Assembly (NCBI RefSeq): GCF_001418085.1
Contig: NZ_LIQH01000041.1
Coordinates: forward strand, 22,913 to 86,912
Length of the DNA stretch: 64,000 bases
Reading direction: 5' to 3'
From: Lacinutrix algicola
GTDB taxonomy: Bacteria; Bacteroidota; Bacteroidia; Flavobacteriales; Flavobacteriaceae
Shown here: one piece after another, positions 43,714 through 50,960 of the stretch
How the letters are laid out: the number at the start of each line of letters is the position of its first letter
Numbering within the stretch: position 1 is the first letter of the stretch
Translations under genes and position numbers: made by a program
Notes under the pieces: generated by a model
What the model was told of the DNA's origin: nothing
The model's input: only the letters and a program-made list of their open reading frames with translations
The model's database searches: none

Positions 43714-45558
43714 TTATTTACTTATTGCTTTTAGTATTCTTTCTTCATTTATAACAATATCCCTAAATAATACGTGTGGAAATTCAGTGTACTTTGATGT
43801 TTTAAAAGCTTCTGCGATATTAGATAGAGTGGAAGCAGTAATTAAAGATAAATTCATTTCTGTATCCATTTCACAATCTGTTACAAAATCATCGCTAAAT
43901 TCAGGAGCAATAAGTAGTATTTTTACAATTCGTAAATTATTCTTTAGTGCTAAATTTTGATAAGATTTTAACTGTCTTGAAACTGCACTAAATTTATTAT
44001 AACCTCTTTCTTTACTTGTTTTACACTCAACAATTATAATTTCTTGGTTTCCTAAATTTAAAAGAATATCCATCATATCCTTTTTAGTATTTAATTGATT
44101 TTTAAATTTATCATCGACATTAAATCCAATGCCTTTAAAAATCACACTTGTAAGTTCTTCAAATTTTAAACCTAGTTCACTTTCCTTTATAGTAATTCCG
44201 TTTTCTTTTAATAGATTTAAGTTTCTGTAAGCAACATTTTCATAATTCTCTAAATATAAATTTTCTACATCTTTGTAATGTTCAAGAATATTTAAAATAT
44301 CATCACCTCTTTGCTTAACTCCGTTATCTTTTATAAATTTTGTTCTATCTTCTTTTATAATTAAATCTAAAATATCTCTTGGTTTTATATTATAATCGAG
44401 TAAAAAGTCTGCTTTTAAAACATATTCGTCTTGTAGTTCAAATTGCTCTTTTATTTGTTTATTTAGTTTAGGTAAGGTAATATTTAGTTCTGAAAGTAGT
44501 TTATCAAAACCGTCATGAGAAATACCAACTTTTTCATCTCGTTCAATATTTTCAAAATATTCAATTAAACTATTTATTTTGTCATCTAAAGTGCTTCCTT
44601 TTAGATTACTAATGTCAAGTCCTTTTTCACAAAGTTCGTTTAAGGTTTTTTTCTTTTCTGTAAGAGTACTTCCTGCTTTATAAATTCCAGAAGACAATAA
44701 ATCAGTATAAGAAACACCTTCTTTAATAATGCCTTCTATTTTTTCTGAATAGGAGAGTTTTCGGTCTATGTTATGCTCTTTAGAAATTTGATTTATTATC
44801 GGTTCTCTCAAAAGTTTTAATGTTCTACGGTAATATTTAGTTGCTATTTCTTTTTTACGCGTTTTTCTTAAAAGCCTAACCATTTCATCTGCAACATAAA
44901 TAGTGCTTTCTTTATTCGAGTAAAAAATAACACCAATATTTTTCAAGCCTTTTATTACTTCTTGAATATCAATTTTTTTAATAGGTAAAATTGAATAGTT
45001 TATTAATTTAATTTCTTCTTGCGAAAGGCCTAGTTGTTTTGAGAGTGTTAAAATTATAGAAAGCTCATCTGATGAAACTTTAGCTTCGCGATTGTTTTCT
45101 TCATCGTTATAATAAGCAGTATGTAAACAAGATTTGTATATTTTATAATCTCTTTTTCTTGTTTCACTTAATTCTGATTTATCATTATCAAAATCTGTAT
45201 TTAGAACTTTAATTTTACCTTTTAATTTTTTTATTTCATTGTCGTATAATCTTGAAAACCAATCTTGTTTCATTATACAGTTTCCATCTCTAATAATTAT
45301 ATCTATTAAAACATCTAATTGTGTATTTATTTCTTGAAATTCAGATTTTATATGTTCTTGAAATTCATTAGAAATAAGAGCAAATACTTTGTCGATATTT
45401 CTATTATCTACAGATTTTAAACCTTTATCCGACGAACTTAAAATTTTATCAATTTCCTTACTGTTTTTTGGTTTTTTCGAAATGATATTATCAATTACTT
45501 TGATAAATGAGTTTTTTTCAAGTGAGCCAAGTTTATCTAATATCTTTTCTAATTTCAT
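43714..45558 (-). CDS. Large protein with C-terminal PD-(D/E)XK nuclease domain, putative defence effector
   Basis: A 614-residue protein I cannot place in a named family. Residues about 1-150 are helical and highly charged; about 165-260 include a TerB-like helical stretch (SDELSIILTLSKQLGLSQEEIKLINYSIL). The middle (about 290-440) has SAP-like short helical units (LCEKGLDISNLKGSTLDDKINSLIEYF). The C-terminal domain from about 450 is restriction-endonuclease-like: Glu467 in GLKFEELTSVIFKGIGF, Asp494/Asp497 in KKDMMDILL, and Glu511-x-Lys513 in IIIVECKTSKERG, the PD-(D/E)XK core, so metal-dependent DNA cleavage is likely. It lies next to caspase and CBASS genes in the same orientation. Confidence 0.65.
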   Translation of the reverse strand: MKLEKILDKLGSLEKNSFIKVIDNIISKKPKNSKEIDKILSSSDKGLKSVDNRNIDKVFALISNEFQEHIKSEFQEINTQLDVLIDIIIRDGNCIMKQDWFSRLYDNEIKKLKGKIKVLNTDFDNDKSELSETRKRDYKIYKSCLHTAYYNDEENNREAKVSSDELSIILTLSKQLGLSQEEIKLINYSILPIKKIDIQEVIKGLKNIGVIFYSNKESTIYVADEMVRLLRKTRKKEIATKYYRRTLKLLREPIINQISKEHNIDRKLSYSEKIEGIIKEGVSYTDLLSSGIYKAGSTLTEKKKTLNELCEKGLDISNLKGSTLDDKINSLIEYFENIERDEKVGISHDGFDKLLSELNITLPKLNKQIKEQFELQDEYVLKADFLLDYNIKPRDILDLIIKEDRTKFIKDNGVKQRGDDILNILEHYKDVENLYLENYENVAYRNLNLLKENGITIKESELGLKFEELTSVIFKGIGFNVDDKFKNQLNTKKDMMDILLNLGNQEIIIVECKTSKERGYNKFSAVSRQLKSYQNLALKNNLRIVKILLIAPEFSDDFVTDCEMDTEMNLSLITASTLSNIAEAFKTSKYTEFPHVLFRDIVINEERILKAISK

Positions 45559-45611
45559 AACTTTTTTATTTTCTAATATTTATTTTACTTTTGACTAAGG
45601 TTTTTTTATAT

Positions 45612-45724
45612 TGGGTGGTTATACACAAAAAAAATGTAGTAAATGATAACTGAATTGAAGTCCGAGAGGATTTTCGTAAGTAGGTTAGAACCAGAAATAA
45701 ATTGTATACGGTGTTGGCAACTGG
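45612..45724 (-). repeat. Cassette-boundary palindromic element A (attC-like)
   Basis: Between the nuclease and caspase genes. Its 45637-45717 part aligns with 47234-47317 of element B with only scattered differences (shared core GTATACGGTGTTG, CGTAAGTA, AGTCC). The centre (GAAAATCC/GGACTTC on the minus strand) forms an imperfect hairpin. The edge GTTGGCAAC (45713-45721) is the inverse complement of GTTGCCAAC at 47196-47204 on the other side of the caspase gene. Confidence 0.7.
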
Positions 45725-45736
45725 TATTTTTAAATG

Positions 45737-47164
45737 TTATAAATTTTCTTTAAATGCAAGTTTTAATATTGGTATATTTTCATTTATATTCAGTAAGTCA
45801 ATAGGTATAAGTAATAAATTAGATATAGTTTTCTTTATATATTTTGAATTCGTACCTGTTTGACATATTGAAGAAATAGTTTTAGTTATGTCCTTTCCAG
45901 ATATAGTGATTGATTCTATTATTTGGTAAGTAACTTTATTATCCATAAAACTTTTAACTTCTTTTTCTGTTGCTAGTATATCTACATCAATAATTGAATC
46001 AACTGTATTTGGGATGTAAAACAACTCATTTTTATATGGTTCTAAAGCGTTATTAATAAAATCAAAAGATTTTTTATATTGAGGTAAATGTCTAAGAGAA
46101 AAAATATTTTCTATATAATTTCCTTTCAAATTATCTCTTCTGAAATCTCCATTACTATTGAAATAAATCTCAAACAACATTCCATTTAATAAATGGTTTT
46201 CATCTCCGATATTATATTTGGGTAATTTATTTTTTAAATCTTCAATAAAATTCGTTGCGTTGTGTGCATAACCTGAGGCTTGCAAAATATTTCTTCCAAT
46301 AATGAATTGTTGATTTTTATTTAAATTTTGTATTGGAGTGACAGATAATTTATCCATAGCAGGATTTTGTTTGTTCCAATCACTTGTTTGTAAGTTAGAA
46401 ATTATTTCATCAGCTTCATCTCCTTTATTAACGTAGTTACGGTCTTTAACAACAGATTCGTCATAAGGTACAATTACTGAATGTACCATTTGTCCAGTAT
46501 TAAAATAAAAATCATTAATTAAAGATGTATGCTCCCAAGTTGTTTGCACTCCTGCAGTTAAATTGTAGACTGTATTTCTAACCTTTTTGAACAAAGCTTC
46601 TACAGATAATAATTCACGTCCAATGTATTTTAGTAGTGAGCCAGTATAAATACTATGACCTTCCATTCCTTTGTCTTTTGCACCTTCTCCTGGTGATGTA
46701 GAAAAGGCGATAATAGTTCCTTTAGGAGCTGTTACAGTATTAAAAGATGTGTTTGTTCCTCTGTCTAAAAATTTTCTACAAGCATCAATTATGACAATAT
46801 TTGCTTTGGTTTTGACCCTTTTAAAGATAAATAGAATATCAACTAATTTAATACAAGATGAGCCTACATTAAATCTATTGATATTATCCAAATTACAATC
46901 AATTGATGCTAAATAATTTTCTTCTTCGACTTGAAATCCATGTCCTGCAAAATAAAAAATTGCAGTATCAAAATCTTCTAATTTATTTTCAAAGTCGTAT
47001 AAAGTATCAGCGAATTGTTCGTGATTGCAATCAGATAAATAAATTACTTCATAACCCAGTTTTTCAAATGTTTCCGCAATAGCTTTGGCGTCATTTATAG
47101 CGTTTTCTAATTTATGTTTTCCAGAATATTTATCATTTCCGATTACTAAAGCTAGTGTTCTCAT
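45737..47164 (-). CDS. Caspase-family (C14) protein, putative defence protease
   Basis: A 475-residue protein with an N-terminal caspase/metacaspase fold: ALVIGNDKYSG, the catalytic His75 in IFYFAGHGFQV and Cys129 in IVIIDACRKFL, then GTIIAFSTSPGEGAKD and GHSIYTGSLLKYI. The C-terminal half (about 225-475) is not recognised; it may sense a signal or bind a partner. Bacterial caspases next to defence genes often act as abortive-infection proteases. It has no signal peptide, so it is cytosolic. The gene is alone between elements A and B and shares the orientation of CBASS. Confidence 0.82.
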   Translation of the reverse strand: MRTLALVIGNDKYSGKHKLENAINDAKAIAETFEKLGYEVIYLSDCNHEQFADTLYDFENKLEDFDTAIFYFAGHGFQVEEENYLASIDCNLDNINRFNVGSSCIKLVDILFIFKRVKTKANIVIIDACRKFLDRGTNTSFNTVTAPKGTIIAFSTSPGEGAKDKGMEGHSIYTGSLLKYIGRELLSVEALFKKVRNTVYNLTAGVQTTWEHTSLINDFYFNTGQMVHSVIVPYDESVVKDRNYVNKGDEADEIISNLQTSDWNKQNPAMDKLSVTPIQNLNKNQQFIIGRNILQASGYAHNATNFIEDLKNKLPKYNIGDENHLLNGMLFEIYFNSNGDFRRDNLKGNYIENIFSLRHLPQYKKSFDFINNALEPYKNELFYIPNTVDSIIDVDILATEKEVKSFMDNKVTYQIIESITISGKDITKTISSICQTGTNSKYIKKTISNLLLIPIDLLNINENIPILKLAFKENL

Positions 47165-47195
47165 TTATTGTTTAATTGTTATGTTTTTTTTACTT

Positions 47196-47325
47196 GTTGC
47201 CAACGTGTTTGTATATGGTTTAAGCAACTAATTTAGTAAATAATTACCGACCAAGAAAGTCCGTGAGGACTTTCGTAAGTAAGCGAGAAGCCAGCAATAA
47301 ATTATATACGGTGTTGTGTATAGTG
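47196..47325 (-). repeat. Cassette-boundary palindromic element B (attC-like)
   Basis: A 127-130-bp element between the caspase gene and the CBASS operon. Central perfect hairpin GAAAGTCC-GTGA-GGACTTTC (47255-47274); outer arms GTATAT/ATATAC imperfectly paired. One edge (GTTGCCAAC) matches the far side of the caspase cassette, the other (GTTGTGTATA, 47313-47322) matches TATACACAAC at 49791-49800 on the far side of CBASS, both as perfect inverse complements. Confidence 0.75.
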
Positions 47326-47327
47326 AT

Positions 47328-48665
47328 TTACTTTTTTATTACCACTTCAAATTTTTCAGAAGCTACTACTTGGCTATTTTTAATAATTTGACAAATTAAT
47401 TTATGTTTTCCTTTATAAGCAGTCTGTTCCCAATGAGAAAATGAACTCGAATATATATTTTGGTCTAATGTTTCGTGACCTAAATCAGGTTTAGCTTCCG
47501 CTTCATCTCCTTTATTTTCTACTATCCATTTAACATCAAAAGGGACTGATATATTAGTAGAAGCATTAAATTTTAACCACATTTTTTTTGGAATTTTAAA
47601 ATTACCATTAGTGACATTAGAATTTAAACGAAAACCATTTTTGCTAATATGTAAACTTGCATTCAAAGAAATCAGATTTGATGGTAGAGAAAAACTTTTG
47701 TTTGAGGCATTGTTTGTTTTTATTTCTGTTTTCCAAAAATCTGAATTAAAAACCCATTTCCAAGCTTCGTTAGCTTTGTCTTCGTCACATTCAGGACTGT
47801 TCAATATTTCTAATTTTTTAACAGCTTGTTTTAGTTTTTCTTTTAATCTATTAACTTCATTTTTATACTTGCTTTTTTCGGTTAGCTCAGAAGATCTATC
47901 AGTAGGGTTATAGACTTGATTATTATATTTAAGTCTATTATATATTGAGTTTATAGTTTTGACTAGGGAAATATCATCTCTATAATAATCTGGAAAATAG
48001 CATTCTGAAGCTAAAATAGAAATAACTAAACCTCCAGGTAGGCTCCAGTTTTCTCTAGAACGTGTAAATTTCTTAAGAAGTCTTACAATTCTTCTAAATT
48101 GGTTATTCTCAACTGTAGCTCCAAAATTTTTATTTGGACTTTTTGTTATAACAAAGTTGCTAAACCAATTAGTAATATCTTGAGGATTTCTATTTTTCCA
48201 ATTTGAACCTGCGTGTTCATAAATTGTATTACCTAAAAAATCGATAGATTGTCGGTAAATTGCGAAATCTACGTGATAACCTTCACTATACCATATTGTA
48301 ACAGCATTTGTTCTTGCTTCAGGTTGTTTCGAGAAATTTCCCGTTTTCTCACGCAAAAACTTTTCTACAAGCCTTCTTGAATTTAAGGCACTTGTCGGTA
48401 ACTGGTCTTTAGGAAATATAACAGCAACATCTATGTCATAATCATTGTCATCGTGTCGATTTGCTGTATGCATAGCAATACTTCCTTGTTCTAATATTGT
48501 TGGGTAAGGATAGGATTTACTCTCTTTTGTATTAATTGAATCAATACCTGAATTTAGTCGTTCAAGGTTTAATTTTTTATATTCTCGCAGTTTGTTTCTG
48601 TCTGCTTCTTTAAGTCTGACAACCTCGTTATAAAAGCTCCCTAGTTTATTATTAAGGTTATACAT
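47328..48665 (-). CDS. CBASS cyclic-oligonucleotide synthase (CD-NTase) with C-terminal AGS-C-like sensor domain
   Basis: A 445-residue cGAS/DncV-like nucleotidyltransferase. The active site is GS at 61-62 (EQGSIAMHTAN), Asp77 and Asp79 in NDYDIDVAVIF, and Asp133 in YHVDFAIY. The helical half continues to about 300. The C-terminal ~115 residues (SLNASLHISKNGFRLNSNV...KHKLICQIIKNSQVVASEKFEVVIKK) form a beta-sandwich resembling the adenylyl/guanylyl and SMODS C-terminal sensor domain. On infection it would make a cyclic di- or trinucleotide that activates the SAVED effector. Its ATG overlaps the effector stop by one base (TAATG). Nucleotide product not predictable here. Confidence 0.9.
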   Translation of the reverse strand: MYNLNNKLGSFYNEVVRLKEADRNKLREYKKLNLERLNSGIDSINTKESKSYPYPTILEQGSIAMHTANRHDDNDYDIDVAVIFPKDQLPTSALNSRRLVEKFLREKTGNFSKQPEARTNAVTIWYSEGYHVDFAIYRQSIDFLGNTIYEHAGSNWKNRNPQDITNWFSNFVITKSPNKNFGATVENNQFRRIVRLLKKFTRSRENWSLPGGLVISILASECYFPDYYRDDISLVKTINSIYNRLKYNNQVYNPTDRSSELTEKSKYKNEVNRLKEKLKQAVKKLEILNSPECDEDKANEAWKWVFNSDFWKTEIKTNNASNKSFSLPSNLISLNASLHISKNGFRLNSNVTNGNFKIPKKMWLKFNASTNISVPFDVKWIVENKGDEAEAKPDLGHETLDQNIYSSSFSHWEQTAYKGKHKLICQIIKNSQVVASEKFEVVIKK

Positions 48666-49780
48666 TAATTTTGAATTATTTTTTTAGAGGACTCATTTTC
48701 ATTTAAGTTTATTGCCCATTTGTACTTAGGATTGGTATTATTCATATAGTTGTAAATAATAAATTTAGGATCAGTTCTTTTACTGATTTTTCTTCCTAAA
48801 TTAATTGCTAACGATACAGGACCTGAATAAAATAAATGAATTTGTTTTATGTCTTGGTAATTGATTAATATTTTATCTACAGACTCTCTAAATATTATAG
48901 AAATATCATTAATTTCACTAATGTTTTTTATAGAATCTAATTTTATAGAATCAAGAGATATTGAATTTAATATTTTAAAGTCGGGAATTACATCTTCTAT
49001 TAATTCATTGTTTATTGGATAGCTTATTTCAATCTTTATAACTGCATTTTTGTTTTCATTTTCTCTTATCTCAGAATTTTGAGTAATCAGTAATTTATTT
49101 TGACCTATTTCTAAATAATCCCATTGATAAGAATTACGATTGTATTCAAAGAATTCTATTTTAAACTTATCTGCTATTTGAGAACCGACATCAAAAAGCA
49201 TAGCTATGTGAGCCAATCCAAAATATGCAATTTCAATATTTGGATTAGTCTTTGTTAGTGTTTTTATTTCAGTTAGTAAGTTTTGTTGTTCAAATATAGC
49301 ATAGTCAGGAAAGTTTAATTCTCCTGATTTGTATGTTTTGGTTTGGTCGATTACAATTTTTTGAGTTTCAAAATTCTTATAATAACCGTTTCTAATATTT
49401 GCAAAATTTGGCTCTAAAAAATCATCGATTGATTTATGTAAAATTGCAATTAATAATTTAGGTTTATCTTTATTCTTGCTTTCAATACGTTTGTTTGTAA
49501 AGTAGATAATTAAGCCAATAAGAGCTAAAATTGAACCAATCACAACAGAAGACCATTCTATAATTCCAATTCCATAATCTGTTCCTAAATTATTCTTTAA
49601 TTCTACTTTTAATACATTGAGTAAGACTGCAACATACCAAGATAATCCAGTTAATCCTGATACAATTAAAGTAAGACCAGAACCTATAAATATTTTGACA
49701 ATCCATCTGTCAATTTTAGGTTTAAAAAAAGATATTATTTTAAATGTAAATTGTTCTGCTCTATTCAAGATGTTCTTCAT
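48665..49780 (-). CDS. CBASS effector: two transmembrane helices plus SAVED domain (Cap14-like)
   Basis: A 371-residue effector. Two transmembrane helices (about 27-53 and 71-94) are followed by a SAVED domain from about 105 to the end; the C-terminal signature IHLFYSGPVSLAINLGRKISKRTDPKFIIYNYM is characteristic. SAVED domains bind the cyclic nucleotide made by the adjacent CD-NTase; membrane-linked versions are expected to damage the inner membrane and stop phage spread. No Cap2/Cap3 genes are present, so this is the minimal type I layout. It is the first gene of the two-gene operon; the start is 49780, just inside boundary element C. Confidence 0.85.
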   Translation of the reverse strand: MKNILNRAEQFTFKIISFFKPKIDRWIVKIFIGSGLTLIVSGLTGLSWYVAVLLNVLKVELKNNLGTDYGIGIIEWSSVVIGSILALIGLIIYFTNKRIESKNKDKPKLLIAILHKSIDDFLEPNFANIRNGYYKNFETQKIVIDQTKTYKSGELNFPDYAIFEQQNLLTEIKTLTKTNPNIEIAYFGLAHIAMLFDVGSQIADKFKIEFFEYNRNSYQWDYLEIGQNKLLITQNSEIRENENKNAVIKIEISYPINNELIEDVIPDFKILNSISLDSIKLDSIKNISEINDISIIFRESVDKILINYQDIKQIHLFYSGPVSLAINLGRKISKRTDPKFIIYNYMNNTNPKYKWAINLNENESSKKIIQN

Positions 49781-49787
49781 TTTTTTG

Positions 49788-49944
49788 CATTATACACAAC
49801 ATGTTATATAGTAACCTTAATTCCTCATATCCCATAAATACAACGGGATATTACATGTTTAGTATTGGTTTATACCTAAAAGATACAAGCAACGAATTTA
49901 GCACTTATTTGTCGCGTAAAAAATACGTAGAACTACGTATTTTT
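49788..49944 (-). repeat. Cassette-boundary element C, diverged
   Basis: Upstream of the CBASS operon. TATACACAAC (49791-49800) is the inverse complement of the element B edge. ATATCCC/GGGATAT (49827-49851) forms one hairpin; GCAACGAATTTAG (49889-49901) matches GCAACTAATTTAG of element B (47224-47236). AAAAATACGTAG/CTACGTATTTTT with a two-base loop (49919-49944) stands where element B has its central hairpin. Confidence 0.6.
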
Positions 49945-49984
49945 ATTCAACAAAAGCCAAGTTACTAAAGTAGAATAATTCTAT

Positions 49985-50002
49985 TTTACGGGAAACCGTA
50001 AA
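49985..50002. other. Hairpin with GNRA-type tetraloop
   Basis: TTTACGG-GAAA-CCGTAAA, a 7-bp perfect stem capped by GAAA. With the palindrome TAGAATAATTCTA just before it and the terminator just after, four palindromes stand within 125 bases of non-coding DNA; a small structured RNA is possible. Confidence 0.4.
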
Positions 50003-50007
50003 GGCAT

Positions 50008-50041
50008 AAAAAAACCACTAAGTTTTTAACTAAGTGGTTTT
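50008..50041 (-). terminator. Terminator of the 210-residue exoprotein gene
   Basis: AAAACCACT/AGTGGTTTT arms with inner GTT/AAC pairing; on the minus strand the stem is followed by seven T. Confidence 0.8.
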
Positions 50042-50069
50042 AAATATTACTAATTTTATTTAGAGTTCA

Positions 50070-50702
50070 TTACTTTTCTATTTGTACCAATGGATCGTTG
50101 TTACTAATGGTATCGTCTTCAAAAGGAGGTTCGGTTTCCCAATTGCCTTGTACTTCGGAGTTTTCTATTTTGTCTCCTGTACTTTTATCTATTTCGTAGT
50201 GGTAAAAATAAGAATCGTTACTAATGGAAACGTAGTAGGTGTCTGCTTTTTCTTCAACTTCGTTAACAAAACCAGATTTAAGAGCGATTTGTTTTTTAAG
50301 TGTTTCTATTTTTATGGCATCTTCTGCTGTTGGTATATAGAAGTCGCTGGTTCCAAAAGCATCAAAAGGATTTATATTTTGGGTGATGACATTAATAGTA
50401 AAGTTGTAATAAATAGTGTTTTGTATGTTGAGTGGTTTAAACATTAAAAGCCTATTAAAGTTTACTATCACTTCCTTTTTGTTGGCCCAAGCGGTTATGT
50501 CGTAATCTTCTAGTGTTATGTTTAATGCAGGATATTTATTTTTAAGAATAGTAGTGGCTTGGTTTACTATTGCATCTTTACCTAAAGCTTTTAGAGTCTC
50601 TATTTTGTTTTCCATTTTTTCTTCTTGACAAAAGCCGTAGTTTATAGTAGCGGTTACAATTAATAGGAATAAGACGAAAGGTTTAAGTTTTATAAATTGC
50701 AT
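50070..50702 (-). CDS. Exported protein of unknown function
   Basis: A 210-residue protein with a signal peptide (FVLFLLIVTATINYGFCQ, cleavage near 25). I do not recognise the mature domain. The first part (KDAIVNQATTILKNKYPALNITLEDYDITAWANKKEVIVNFNRLLMF) could be a cystatin/PepSY-like strand-helix element; the tail is acidic and Asn/Pro-rich (GNWETEPPFEDDTISNNDPLV). It stands alone, with a terminator downstream, between the accessory region and the methylmalonyl-CoA mutase operon, and probably belongs to the core side. Confidence 0.6.
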   Translation of the reverse strand: MQFIKLKPFVLFLLIVTATINYGFCQEEKMENKIETLKALGKDAIVNQATTILKNKYPALNITLEDYDITAWANKKEVIVNFNRLLMFKPLNIQNTIYYNFTINVITQNINPFDAFGTSDFYIPTAEDAIKIETLKKQIALKSGFVNEVEEKADTYYVSISNDSYFYHYEIDKSTGDKIENSEVQGNWETEPPFEDDTISNNDPLVQIEK

Positions 50703-50911
50703 TGCAAAAGGAGTCTGTTATATGGCATTTAAAATTATAAATTAGACTAAAAAACCATGATTCGGTTTTGTGTATTTTCTGGAAGTTGCTTTAATTATTT
50801 TTATACTTTTTACAATATAAAAAAGTAAAGTGTTGTTAATAGAAAATAAATTATAGGTCTATTTATACTAATGTTTAGCGAGAATAGATACTTTAAATTA
50901 TTAGTAGCGTA

Positions 50912-50960
50912 GTCTCTAAAACTATTTTAGAGATTTTAATCAATCAAAATCTCTAAAATA
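50912..50960 (-). terminator. Strong inverted repeat across the scpA stop codon
   Basis: CTATTTTAGAGATTTT (50921-50936) pairs perfectly over 16 bp with AAAATCTCTAAAATAG (50945-50960), loop AATCAATC, and covers the last codons and stop of scpA. A second, overlapping hairpin TCTCTAAAA/TTTTAGAGA (50912-50932) shares one arm, so the two structures exclude each other. No T-run follows, so it may protect the mRNA end rather than terminate. Confidence 0.6.

Noticed and set aside
46417..47510. Identical short coding stretch for NKGDEA in both the caspase and CD-NTase genes
   Set aside because: Only 17 identical bases encoding common residues, at non-equivalent positions in unrelated domains; probably chance.
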